Source: Hysterangium stoloniferum (Eukaryota; Basidiomycota; Agaricomycetes; Hysterangiales; Hysterangiaceae). From it: a stretch of DNA of 64,000 bases. Shown here one piece after another: positions 18,041 through 30,000 of this stretch. Positions within the stretch are counted from its first letter, which is position 1. The number at the start of each line of letters is the position of its first letter. The notes beneath the pieces were generated by a model. The model was given only the letters and a program-made list of their open reading frames with translations. It did no database searches and was not told the origin of the DNA. The translations under genes and the position numbers were made by a program. Location of the stretch: assembly GCA_015178975.1 (NCBI GenBank), contig WHVD01000057.1, positions 124,001 through 188,000 of the forward strand. The letters run 5' to 3'.

Positions 18041-20205
18041 TTAACCCAATCGCTTTAATTCTACGTTGGCAATGTCGCAAATTTTATTCATCTCAATGGC
18101 GGCAGGAATTTGTAATATAGCTAGAGTTCGAGATTTGGCGAAAACGGAGGGATTTACTACAATTGTGTTCTCCACGATCTAAATGCATCAAGGCTTGAGT
18201 ATACAAGTTGATTTGACCGCTATGAATAAAATACCTTTGAAAACTGCCTAAGGATACTGGGTAAGAGGAGTACGTCTGGGGCCGATTCACCTAGCTTGAG
18301 ATGCTCTGAGTGAGATACATCTAAATTGACATCTGAGGAAAGTTCTAATGGAACAGGGAATACAGGATAAAAGCTACAACATCTATTCAGCCGATCCCGG
18401 GTTAGTCTGCAAATTTATAAATCAAATACCTTCGCTGCTCTAATACATGCCGGCACAGATTTGCCATCGCATCTGAGGGAGCGGGTTGTGTAGCAATACC
18501 ATTAGATACCTGCATTGGGCGCTGAATATACTGCTGATTCTTTAGGTGATATAGAACATCCATGGTAGATATTCCGAGTCGGACTCCGTTAAGAGAAATA
18601 ATGCATGGATTGGGAAGTATACGAATGGACTATCACAAAGCAATCAGTGAACAGACGGACTTCCAGTTTAAGCCAACTCACTGAGGGTAAAATGCCAAAA
18701 TCACTTTCTCCGCAGCCTTGCGGAAAAACGGTATGACTACATAATATGTCACGCACATGAGGCACTATTAGGATGAGAGTATCGGGATTTTGTTGGAGAA
18801 GCGACTGCATTGGATGGGTGAACGATTGTTGGAAGAGACTGAGGGGCGATGAGGGTAATTTTCCCGACTTTACAGCAGGATGAGCGGCGTCAATGAAGGG
18901 ACCAAGCTAATTATCGGAAAAACGATTAGAAGCAAGACAGGCAGGTTTGAATAAGAGTAAGAACCAGAATGAGTACAGAAGGACTGGAGGCCTTTGCCTC
19001 CTCTATGATAGCATTAAAAGGAGAAAAATTCAAAGTCTGATCTGATGTGTAGGGACCGCTTGCCACCGAGATTGACAAAGCACCTTGCGTTAACTTTGGA
19101 CTTGGGGCGACTGGGGGAAGCTGAGGAAAATATTAGAGCCTGTTGAAGTCAGGATGCAAGGCAGTTTTACCGGTAGGATTTCTGTAACTAAGAACCATCC
19201 ACCTCCACCATTCCTGCCCCTTAGAGCGACAATTTCTCCCGGAAAAAGACTTTTACCCGCATTGGAATCCGTGGCACCCCGAATACAGAAATCAGGCGCA
19301 AATTTAATTGGAACTCGCTCGCCAGAGCCACCCATTCTAGATGGTTCTAAGACAAGCGTAGTTGACGAAAGTTTTGATGAAGAAGCTACAGCGTCCGTCT
19401 CGGAATCAAGACAGATTCGACCTAAAACTGTAACGACATCCTTAGTATCGAAAGCGTCAGCCATAGTACAGGAAATTGAACGAATATGCAGACTTCAGAC
19501 ACAGATGATGGGTCGCCAAACTCGTCGACATCGTACTTTTCTCGTACAACCTGATTGAACTCGTCTATTCTGTCATCCAGAGCTGCAACAAATTAGCTCC
19601 AGCGAAAAAAGGGGGCTAATTTTGTTATAACACCTTCGCTCCTGGTAGATATTTTTTCAAACATGTATCGATCTGTACATCATAAATCAACGAAGCCAAT
19701 TAATCTTCATTATTCGACTCACATTTCCTTTTAGACATTTCCTTTGCATCTGGCCCTTCGAATTTTACGCTGAGGTTGACTGGAGGAATGCTACGTGTTG
19801 CTGATACATTGGCACGTAGAGCGACATTGGCTCCCAAACGGGATCCCACTGCGAGAGTGGGCACCTTTGCACGACCTTTGGCATTACCTTTGGCATTGGA
19901 GGTACTCTTCTCATTCGTCCTCGCAAATTCCCTCGCAACATGGGCACGAAGAGCCTTTGCTCCATCTAGGTTCATGATCTGGATCGACGCGACACTGTTA
20001 AATGAGAAAGCCTCCCAGTTGAAGAAGAGTGAATCCGGAGTGATATTGTAGTTCGAACAGATTTGAAGACCTGTTATGGAGCTTCAGCTACTGCGGTGCA
20101 AGAGTTCTGAGAGTACTGACACTCATTCATAACACCATCATCTGTTGTTACAGCTGATCCAAACCATGTGGAGAGACCTTCTCTAAGTTGAAGCTCGTTG
20201 GCCAT
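18041..20205 (-). CDS. pol12: DNA polymerase alpha-primase subunit B
   Basis: Non-catalytic B subunit of the DNA polymerase alpha-primase complex, which starts DNA synthesis at origins and Okazaki fragments. About eight exons. The N-terminal helical domain reads LQICSNYNITPDSLFF (about 20080); next come RYMFEKISTRSEALDDRIDE across two introns; an OB-fold with VVTVLGRICLDSE and ERVPIKFAPDFCI; then the inactive phosphoesterase-like domain with ISVASGPYTSD, LGPFIDAAHP, LIVPHVRDILC and RILPNPCIISLNGV. The stop is at 18041. An ATG at 19464 lies inside an intron whose acceptor precedes VVTVLGR, so it is not the start. The true start is the ATG at 20205, reached through a junction giving ECLQICSN. 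Appears intact. Confidence 0.9.
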
Positions 20206-20785
20206 GCTATACGAGCTTGTCAAAATGAAAGGAAGCAATACGCGTTATGGACGCGTTATGTATGGGGTTCTGTAGGCGGGTGTTTGTGTTTATCGGCATG
20301 GACAGCTGACGACGTGATGTACGTAACTCCGTCCCTGACGGTACAAATACTTGTACACAACTTTCACACTGGCAGGAGCACAGGTTTTGCGTATGAAACA
20401 AAAACGATCTCACTCTATTATTTCCCAGAAGAAGCAGTACATTCTCCAAATTATGTGAAAAAATGGAAGACTAATGCTTCGGAGACGATGAACGGTAAGA
20501 CCGACACGTACATCCAGAGGAAGGGAATAGCTAGTGTACAATCAATGGTGTGAGAACGAAACTAGACGGGCAGGAAATAGCGGTGCGAAACGCGCATCGA
20601 GTCAAAATCGACGTATAGGAGATGGTCATCGTGTTGGCGCGGATCCATGGCAGAAAAGAATGTATCAGATGGACGGATAGTATAAGGTACTTTCGCGGAT
20701 TCGGCAGTAGACGTAGTCAGTATGAATACAAATGCGAGGCAGTTTCACGAGGCGAGCTGAACAAAGAAAATCATGGGTGGAGAGA
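20206..20785. other. Spacer between igo1 and pol12
   Basis: It should carry the pol12 promoter and the igo1 3' flank, both genes being on the minus strand. A plus-strand open frame at 20188-20553 overlaps the pol12 start and has no recognisable family. No regulatory site identified. Confidence 0.4.
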
Positions 20786-21275
20786 TCAATCTCGGACAGA
20801 AGTCGCCATAGAGCTCTCCCTTATCGGGCTCGTGGATGACGAATTTGGAGAAACTGATAAATTCTGTTCTTTGGTGGGCGGGGAGGAGGCATGTGGGATA
20901 CTAAGAGTTATTAGCATAAATTAGTGAGAGCGCTGATGACAACGCACTTTTCTGGTTGAGGTATAGCAGTCCCCACATTCTCCTGTGGAGCAACACCAGC
21001 TTTGGATAGCGCATAATCTCCAGAATCGAAATATTTGCGATCCTGTGGCGAAAGCAGTGCATTAGCAACCGTCACGACTACGACGACAACCCCGACGTAC
21101 TCTCTGCATCTTGGTGAGTACGTTCTTATGCGTGGGCAGCTTGCCATATAAACGGAAGAGCTTTTTCTCTTCTTCGCTCAAGGTCTAATAAAATATTATG
21201 AGCAACGAGTATGCCATCACTAATAACAAATACACTCACGCTGATATCAACCTTCTTGCGCATAGCAGGTAACAT
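20786..21275 (-). CDS. igo1: Endosulfine/ARPP-19 family protein, Igo1 type
   Basis: Small regulator that, when phosphorylated by the Rim15/Greatwall kinase, inhibits PP2A-B55; it controls quiescence entry and mRNA protection in yeast. Four exons: MLPAMRKKVDIS, then TLSEEEKKLFRLYGKLPTHK, then DRKYFDSGDYALSKAGVAP ending in PEN, then IPH followed by a Ser/Pro-rich tail to the stop at 20786. The FDSGDY core with its target serine and the PENIPH motif, rebuilt across the last intron, are diagnostic. The ATG at 21275 gives the usual fungal N-terminus. Roughly 110 residues. Complete. Confidence 0.93.
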
Positions 21276-21692
21276 TATGGGCAAAGATGAAGGGATAGAG
21301 AGGGATCTGTAGTGCAAGAGGGAAGAGATGTCGATGGAGTATAAGAATAAGTAGGCAGTGGAAAGTTTGTGAACGATGGCTGAGAAGGGGAGTGGAGAAG
21401 AAGCGGAGCTCGAAATCCGGTAGGCTTTTGTATCATTTGCATCCGCGGCAACGCCCTTCCATTTGTCATTTTACTTATGTTAAGGCTGTACTCGGGACCA
21501 TGGAGTAAAGCGAAACGGCTACCGTATGCGGACATTCGCGAAGACCTATGCTCCAAGCTAATGAATGAGAAATAACTAAAATAACACAACTCCACATGTG
21601 AATGCAGAAAATGCCTTTACATTATTGTAGTCTCTTTCAGTCATGTCCTTAAGTGTGCCATTTGGCTTTTAGGAACTGAAGTAGACATTGAT

Positions 21693-22893
21693 TCAAGATG
21701 AGACATAGTCCTGCCTACGGCAATCCTGCGAAATGACGGGCAAGGAATACTCGAAGTCCGATTCAGAGTCAAATTCAAATTCCATGTCCACGTGATGGAC
21801 CATTTCCTGGGGCGTCCCTCAATATAAAAACGATATTGGGAGGTCCGTACTGTTACGACTCACCTGACCATCAATGGGCACGGCAATGGAAGAGCTCGAT
21901 TTGTCTGTATTCTGAGAGGATTCTCCCGAAGAAATTTGAGCAAGTTCAGGTGTCAGAGGCATTCTCTCCGAGTCTGTTCCCTCTTTGTTGTTGTCTATTT
22001 CTATCCAACCTTGGTGGGAGAGATCTATCATTGACGTTTCTGCCGTGTTGAAAACACTGAAATCGTGAGAATGTTTGACCCAATCCACGAGTGCTTCATT
22101 TAGTTTGGGATTAGTGACCACCCGATCGACTTTTACAACGTGTTCGTCGAAGGGTTCCATGCAGCTATAGAGCGGGTTAGAGGCTGAGACACAGAATGAA
22201 TCTAATCCCGGAGAGCGCTCTCTGAAGGATATCCGTTTCTCAGCAGATTCAGATTCTACAGCCAAGACATTGGGGATATTAGGATCTACGTCAAAGTCGC
22301 TGTCTAAGTCGGAATCGAGGTCCACGATTGGGGGAAATTGACCGAGAACTGCACCACTAACACTATCTTCTAGGTTTGTGAATTGAGATACCACTCCCAC
22401 GCAATCTGAGAAAAATAAATTGTTATCATCGTCTTCGCCACTGTCGTCATCACTGAAAGAGTCAAGTTCCGGTTGCCAGTCAAGATCGGTTGGAGGGTCA
22501 TGTGTCTGCACACGTTCTTCTAAATTCTTAAACAGTACACTTCTTTGATCTCTGTGCCCTGGACCTGAGACTTTTTCAAGTGAATTTTCTAAACCTTCTG
22601 TGAGTGAATCAAGGCCTTCGTCAATCATTTCATCTGTACATATTCGTAATCCCTAGTAGCATCGTGGGAGATAAGCACCAACACATGGTCGATTACTTCT
22701 GAAAAACCTTTGTCCACGGTTTTACCCTCCTTAAGTAAACTCGCGTTAAGCCCTTGGCGAGAGTTTGTGAAATTCCTCGGAATGTCTCATATTCTAATAT
22801 GTCTTCAAGATCTCGCCTGCGACCTAAATCGGACGAATTCGTGAAAGTGCCTTCAAACTGGGCAATGAGATCGTGAGAGACACGGTCACACAT
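21693..22893 (-). CDS. Acidic hypothetical protein
   Basis: No family recognised. A likely three-exon model starts at the ATG at 22893 (MCDRVSHDLIAQFEG). A probable intron of about 74 nt with donor gtaaaa joins into a long exon (about 22640-21860) rich in Asp, Ser and Glu, with runs such as DSFSDDDSGEDDD and DLDSDLDSDFD. A last short exon follows a gtgagt donor and ends at 21693 with more acidic residues. Predicted to be largely disordered and nuclear or cytoplasmic, with no membrane segment or signal peptide. Acidic stretches occur in many regulators and chaperones, so no function is proposed. The first junction is the weakest part of the model. Confidence 0.55.
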
Positions 22894-23019
22894 GGTATTA
22901 AGATTACGAAGGCGCTATAGATAGAGCATATTCAGGGATAAGGAACGTTTCTCAACAAAAAATTACCTGAATGGACGCCAAGAATCGGTGTTTATGTGAG
23001 TGATTCCTAGATCTGTTGA

Positions 23020-23960
23020 TTATCGAGCCGAGGGACCTTGCGACCGATGGGAAAAGAGCTTGTTCCGAACGAATGGTGTGAGAATAGGGCCCAAAGATAA
23101 AGGGGTACCGTCTTCAAAAATAAATTTATGAGCACAGATTAACCAAGGAAATGAAGGGGAAGTAGGTATATGCCTTAAAAGTTGATAGGAAAACAGTCGG
23201 CGGGTTACCTGATCCAGAAGCCTTATGAATGGCACAACCCGGGGAGAATCTATGGGATTTGGTGCTTGCAAGAAAGGAGCACCCTCACGTGTTTCCTCAT
23301 CTATATGTGCTTCTTTGCCGTTCATCGGACGGGATGTCCACGCATATATAAGCTTAAGCGACACGAAAGTGAGTGGCTGCGAGGAATGGGTATCAATCAT
23401 TGCATGTGACGAGGAAAACGAGACTAGTAAATAGTATACGATAAGCATATGTCCATGGGTTATCATTACTATTGGAGGGGATATACTACGCACTATTTGG
23501 AACGCCGTCTTCAACGTGAATATCCGAAATATCATGTACACCGAGAAATTGGGCATTCTTGATGCAGTAACAAGGGGGCAGGAGTATGAATACCAGACAA
23601 TCATGAGATTATTCACTACGCACGCGACGTATAGAGTGGAGTAGATGCCTCGCAACGCCAGATATACTCATTTGTTCAGCTGTGACCACTCTACTGTCGA
23701 CATTCCCTCCCAGTAATATCCTAAGACACGAAGGATGTGGAAAGATGTTGATGTCCTTAAATATTTGGGCTCTGCATTTCTCAAGATTACCGTGAGCGCC
23801 ATTATTATGTCTCTTTTCCAGTAGGTCGTCCGGCAGCTTCGAATTCGTCGAAAGAATATGAGTAATTTTTACTGCCAGACGGTCTGCTTGCAATTTTGTA
23901 GTATAGCTTAACAAAGTCATCCGGTAAAGCAGTTGGAGCTCTAGCTAGAAGCATACGGTG
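23020..23960 (-). CDS. Possible hypothetical gene, exon model unclear
   Basis: Two minus-strand open stretches (about 23960-23610 and 23410-23020) look more gene-like than their surroundings but do not join in a way I can defend. The downstream part reads AHIDEETREGAPFLQAP and ends SHRSQGPSAR. Upstream, a frame with LLARAPTALPDDFVKLYYKI competes with another. No domain recognised. It could be a small gene with several introns or a decayed one. Confidence 0.3.
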
Positions 23961-24779
23961 CAGAAGAACGTCTGAATAGTACAAGGGTTAGTTCGACCTC
24001 CGATCAAGGGAATGCGGAAAGAGAATTACTTACATTATTTAGACGTTATGACCAACCAGCGCTCAATCAGCATCCATATATGGAAGACGCTGTGACCATG
24101 GTAATTTGGCACGAGAGGTAGCGCGAAGCGCGAAAGTCACCTGTAATTGACCCCTACCATGTAATTAGGCGCAGAGCACGGCTGCTCACCTTCTAGTTAG
24201 ATTGGATAGCTATCTCCCTCTCCCGGAAGTAATACCGTTTTATAATTTTGCCTCAAAGGAAAATCATTTTTTCTTCATGTACTCATGTGTACTCACTAAA
24301 AACTACATTCCACGATGTTATCATCAGCTGCACGCACCACAACACCACAACACCACAACACGTCCACAAGCACCCTGCACTTTCGGCAACACCCTCAGCG
24401 CTCATGTGGTTATGGAGTGTGAACAATGAGCTTCACCCCCCAAAAACCCCACTCTAAAGATTTTAAGGATCCTTGGTAGAGGCTTATTTTATATGAACTC
24501 TAACAATCATCCTTGAATCCTTATAAGAGTTAAAATTGTTTAAGGATCTATGTAAAAGATTGGTGGAGGATAATTGGGAGTACATAGTATCTTTAAAACA
24601 TCTGCATATTACTAAGTATAAACTCTTCGAATTTGGTATAGTCTAGTGGGATTTTGTATCCTGTTATCTATCTTGTGATTGGATAGAGCATGATACAATT
24701 CAAAATCTACAAAACTACTGGATGTGGTTGTAGGATATAACATTGCATGGAATATGTGCTTGATTAATCAATTCAAAAT
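23961..24779. other. Transition from gene block to transposon nest
   Basis: AT-rich sequence without a recognisable gene. It contains a short cacaacac tandem run near 24340-24365. Remnants of transposon-like sequence increase towards the right. Confidence 0.5.
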
Positions 24780-25025
24780 CTTATTCATATCCCTGAATTT
24801 GTTGGATTTAGTAAATGATATAGTATCTGTTAGATGGATTGCCTCAGTTAAGAGGTAGAAGGGATGAGGGATGAGGGTAAAGGAATAAAGATCAACAATG
24901 TTAGGAACCACCTTTTTGGAAATCCACCCTTTGGTGCCTCTAACACCAGTGTCCCTGATGGCAGTGTCCCAATAACCCATCTTCAAGCAGTTTCCTTTCT
25001 TGGCCACACTCCTCCATTTAATAAC
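24780..25025 (+). pseudogene. Gag-like remnant, left part (target of the copia insertion)
   Basis: A plus-strand frame from about 24893 reads NHLFGNPPFGASNTS and continues to the copia left boundary at 25025. Removing the copia element (25026-45329) and one copy of its duplicated target ataac joins this frame directly to NNLSKKFKNKNK at 45335 onward, which ends in a CCHC-like knuckle. Together they resemble a Gypsy gag with a low-complexity linker and zinc knuckle. Upstream, stops appear between recognisable gag-like words (LIHIPEFVGFS), so the copy was already decaying. Confidence 0.6.
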
Positions 25026-25293
25026 TATTAAAAATAGTATGAGTTAACTTATTGTAATACACAATCTACAAGTGGGTAATAGACTTGTAATAATAGTACT
25101 TGTTTGTCAATCAATGTGTCAGTTAGTGAATCACTTTCTGACATGATAGGGTTCGTGCTAGTTTAGGTGTACACTGGTTCTGGCATGCATTAACCTCAGA
25201 ATGCATGGTCCACAATTAGCATCTTCATATGAAAAAGTGAAGAAATGGATGAACCGCCCCTAGGAAAGGGTGCTTTCATCACCAATTCTAACA
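25026..25293 (-). repeat. Copia 3' LTR
   Basis: 268 bp. On the minus strand it begins TGTTAGAATTGGTGATG and ends CTATTTTTAATA. It is a close direct match to the LTR at 44846-45329. Just upstream on the minus strand is a purine-rich caaaggggtg (25294-25303), the polypurine tract. The LTR ends in TA rather than the usual CA in both copies. Confidence 0.9.
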
Positions 25294-26546
25294 CACCCCT
25301 TTGATGAAACACCTTTTTAATCCCATATCTCTTCAGTTTCCTAATCCCATCATGGTTCTGACCTTTTCCACCTTTGGTTTTGGTAATGCTTTGGTTAGGA
25401 TATGTATCTGCTGGCATTTCATCTGTTTGTAGGTAGATGGGGTTGATTAATTCCTTTTCTACCATGTCATGTAACCAGTAGTAGCACAAGTCCAGATGTT
25501 TCATTCATCCATGATATTCTGGGTTCTTGGCTACCGTTAGTGCTGAATGGTTGTCAATGAAGAGTTTTGATGGACATGGTGCCTTGTATCCCAATTCCTT
25601 TAATAGATTCTGCATCCAACAGATCTCCTTTCCTGCAGCAACTGCAGCAACATATTCAGCTTCTGTGGTGGATAGCATCATAATAGGTTGTAGCTTGCTG
25701 CTCCAACATACTGCTCCTGGTCCTACTTTGATTATATAGCCTGTTGTTGATTTTCCACTGTCCTTGTCTCCACCATAACTAGCATCACTGAAGCCAACAA
25801 ATAGGTCGAGATTTGAGGGATCTGGACCATATGTGAGTTTCATATCCATAGTTCCCTTCAAATATTGCAGTAGGTGTTTGACAGCCTTCCAGTGTGCCAT
25901 ACCAGGGTTTGAGTTAAACTGAGCCAATACTCCTGCAGTGTATGCAATGTTGGGATGGGTGGAGGTGGCCAAATACATCATGGACCCAACTGCATTCATG
26001 TAGGGAATGTCACACATTTCATTCTGTTCCTCCATGGTTTTGGGTGATTGATCTGATGATAACTTTGCCCCTGGATCCATGGGTGTACCTACTGCATGGC
26101 AGTTTGACATCCCAAATTCCTGTAATTTGTTCAAAATGTACTGGCATTGTGATAGAAAGATAGTCTGCTTTTCTCAATCCTGTGTAATTTCAATGCCTAA
26201 TAGGAAAGATGTAGGTCCTAGATCCCTGAGTTCTACAAAATCATCCAGGACTTTTCCTGATGGTCCTGCAAGGGTGATATCATCTACAAATATTGGAACA
26301 ATGACTTTGATTCCATCTCATTGATAGATATAGATGGATGGATCAGAATAAATCCACTTGAAGTCCATCTTCTCCAGTACATTCTGCAGGTGTTTGCTCC
26401 AGAGATTGCTTGCCTGCTTGAGTCCATAGAGTGACTTGTCCAGTCTACATGCTGGGTCTCAGGTGTAGGGAATTCATGATCCTCTACAGAGGCAGTTGGT
26501 AAGTCAGTTGGTGGATTATCTCCTTCTTCAACAACTGGAGCCCCTG
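25196..26546 (-). pseudogene. Copia reverse transcriptase C-part and RNase H
   Basis: Minus-strand words in order: CRLDKSLYGLKQASNLW (about 26440), a catalytic motif FVDDITLAG (YVDD box with F), LRDLGPTSFLLGIEIT, CQYILNKLQEFG, YMNAVGSMMYLAT, and RNase H motifs FSDASYGGD, TEAEYVA and FIDNHSALTVAKNPEYHG, then KHLDLCYYWLHDMVEKE. In-frame stops occur (near 26320, 26180 and 25505). The N-terminal part of RT is missing next to the Gypsy-A junction, suggesting a deletion before or during that insertion. Confidence 0.9.
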
Positions 26547-26551
26547 GGTAT

Positions 26552-26987
26552 TGTTACAACTGGAATTCCCACCAGACTCTGGGCACTAACTTATACGCAC
26601 CTGCGCCCTATATGCACCCATTGTCAGTTTACTGGAATTCCTGCCAGACTCTGTATGTCAGACTTGTCTACATTCAACTTTGTTACGTTGTGTATCAGTC
26701 ACCGGAATACCCACTGGACTCTGTCCCTGTCTATGTCCGACCCCGTCCCACGCATCAGTCACCAGACCCCGCTCGAAAAACCCATCATCTCTCTAACAGA
26801 GCCCCATTCCCGTTTTAGTCAAATGACCTGTCACAATTTGGACTCCACTCCCGCTCTGTTTCCCATTATGGTTTATGATTTGTCACAATTTGGACTCCGC
26901 TCCATTCTGTCCCATTCCTAACACCAAATTTGGTGTTTACTATTCCTGTTTTATGTTTTGCTTGTTTCATTTCATCATTACTGGATT
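26552..26987 (+). repeat. Gypsy-A 5' LTR (LTR-A), 3'-truncated
   Basis: Starts TGTTACAACTGGAATTCCC and matches the other LTR-A copies for about 436 bp, up to ttactggatt. There it switches to internal pol sequence. The missing part includes the TATA-like region and the conserved AAGCTGAAGCCAAGTCC motif. Confidence 0.9.
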
Positions 26988-27019
26988 AAGACAGTGCCCA
27001 GCCACCCCTAGGACATATT

Positions 27020-30000
27020 TACCCACTCTTGTCCACAGAACTTTCTGTGATCTGCAATTTCCTGGATGAACATTTGTCCATAGGTTTTATCTGACCCACC
27101 CTCAAAGTCTCCTTTTGGAGCACCTATTCTGTTTGTCAGAAAAAAGGATGGATCCCTTAGACTATGTGTTGATTTTAGAGGACTCAATGCTGTCACCAAA
27201 AAGGATAAGTATCCACTTCCACTTATATCTGATCTGCTCGATGCTCCACAGAATGCCCAGATTTACACCAAAATAGATCTCAAACACACCTATCATTTGG
27301 TCTGGATCACCATGGGTGACGAATGGAAAACCACTTTTAGAACCCGCTATGGGGCCTTCAAGTGGTTGGTGATGCCCTTTGGACTCACCAATGCTCCATC
27401 TGTTTTTCAACATTTTATCAATGACATTTTATCTGACATGCTTGATGTATGCGTTATTGTTTACTTGGATGACATTCTTATCTACTCCGAGGACCCCGTG
27501 GAACATGACAAACAGGTCTGCGAAGTTCTCCAGAGACTCAGACAACATGGTTTATTCACAAAATGTACTTTTGACATGGACTCCATGGAATACCTGGGCT
27601 TCATAATGGGACCCGACAGACTTCACGTGGATGAAACTAAAGTGCAAGTCATCAAAGATTGGCCTGAACCCTGAAAAGTTAAAGATATACACTTCTTCCT
27701 CGGCTTTGCCAATTTTTACTGACAGTTTATCCGCGGATATTCCGACATCACAGTTCCCCTCCATTTTACACGTAAGGATACTCTGTGGAATTTTAACGAT
27801 AAGTGTCAAAAAGTTTTCAATCTTTTAAAAAATTCTTTTTCTTCAGCTCCTATTCTGTCACATTGGAAACCGGACCTCCCTCTCATTGTTGAAATGGACA
27901 CCTTGGACTATGCACTTGGAGCCATTCTATCTATCCAGGACTCCAACAGAGAAGTCCACCCCATGGCTTTTCTGTCCCAGACTTTTACTGGAGCAGAGCA
28001 CAATTACGACATTCATGATAAGGAACTCCTGGCAATTTTTTCTGCTTTCAAAGTGTGGCGACACTATTTGGAAGGCTCAGGAACTCCGATTGACATTTAA
28101 CAGATCACAAAAACCTGGAATACTTTTCTACCACAAAATTTTTGACCCATCGGCAGGCCCACTGGTCTGAATATCTATCTGCTTTCAATATGATTATCTG
28201 TTTTCGACCCGGCCATCTCGGCAGCAAACCCGATGCTTTAACTAGACGATGGGATGTCTATCCTAAAGAGGGGAGCAACGACTATGCCACAGTAAACCCG
28301 CACAACCTGAAACCTATTTTCACGAATCAACAACTTACCACATCAGTCTGCGCAACTTTCCTCATCAATCCCATTGTCCGTGGAATTATCATTATGGATA
28401 TTGAGAAGTTACATCAAGATATTCTATCAGCAATTCCACTAGACCTGATAACTAAAGCTCACCTCGACAATCCTGTGGACCCCGATCAACCCCGGTGGTC
28501 TCTTGATCAGCATGGTTTCATTAGACTTGACGATCGGATCTATGTACTGGACTCCAACGGCCTCTGCCTCAGGATCCTTTAATACAAACATGATCATCCA
28601 CTTTCAGGACATTTTGGGTACACCAAAACTCTATCATTAATAAGAAGAGAATATACTTGGCCTGGTGTAAGTTCGGTACTAGGAAAAGACCTAATAACCT
28701 GCACGCAACGGTCAAGTCTTTATGACGGTCACTGACACAGTCGTTCTTGAAACCAGTCTATAACCAAACACACTCGGAGCGAGAGGCTAGAGATCGGACC
28801 TTGGATGACGTAAACGAAGATGAATACAAAAGGCTGACATAAGCCCAATGTTGAGGAGTGTAGAACTTCAACAATAAGAGACACTATAGTATCCCTTACT
28901 GGCCGTAGGAGTGAGACTGAGAGTAAGACTTAAGAGATTGTCCTTAAGAATGAGCTTCGAAATGAGATACAACGAAATTGCTTGTTCAATAGTGGGCAAA
29001 AGAGAGACCCTTGTATACATGAGGAAGCACAGGTCAAAACAAACATCTAAAAACAACGACACAATAACGATGCAATATGGTGTGAGTCATCTCTGAGTCA
29101 TCACAATAGGAGTGTTAGTAAAGCTGTGAACAATAATAGGGGGAGGCTGCGCTGAACAATAAGAGAATGACAAACAAAAGATGAGATCAGACATGTGATA
29201 TGGATAAATGGGGAAACACAATAGAACAATAGGGGAAGTGAGTCAGACAATAGGGATGATGGAGTAATAGAAGTGATGGCTGATGAAACATCGATGATAT
29301 GAGTCAGAAACACAAGAATCCCATGATAATGCATCACCCTCAAATGCTATGCTTGATTTCAAAATCTTGACAATATTACCAATTGATGAACTGAGATTGG
29401 ACGTATTGTGTTCCTAGTTTTGCAGTATAAGGAGGGGACACAATCAATCACCATTTTAGAACCAAATGGTGAGTAGGCTCCACAACCATGCAAGGAACAT
29501 GAATTGACAACGACCTCGACGAGGCTCTACTTGACTTCCCTCTGGAACCGGGGTCCTAAATAACTTGGGTCCTCTGTGATCTCCTATTGGAGTGAACATT
29601 GCCATGTAATAGATTCCCGATGATGGTGGGGAACAGTCCTGCTGGAACACTCGATCAAATCGATAGTGGAGGATTTCGGAGGAGCCATCATAGTGTTCTA
29701 TATGAATGAAGACAGGATCGTCTAGAGCATATGGGAGTCGAATACCTTGTTGATGGAGGAAACGATGGTATTTCTTGGAGGAGCATGAGTGGGCTGGTAG
29801 GGGCTTGGAAATGATGTCTGAGGATGAGGAGAAGCGAGATGTTATTGGCTGGAGTTCTATTTGGGAGTGAAGAGTCGGTTTTGAGTAGGAACTGAGGGTT
29901 ACTTTGGAGGACGATGCAGTGTTGAACATGATGGAGTTTTGGTTGTCTGTTTGATGAAACTGATTTGGCTGTGTAGAAGTCGTCTTGAGTGCCAAAGTAT

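Noticed and set aside
19090..19464. ATG at 19464 as the start of the Pol12 gene
   Set aside because: It lies within an intron; family-conserved N-terminal parts continue upstream to the ATG at 20205 through consistent splice junctions.
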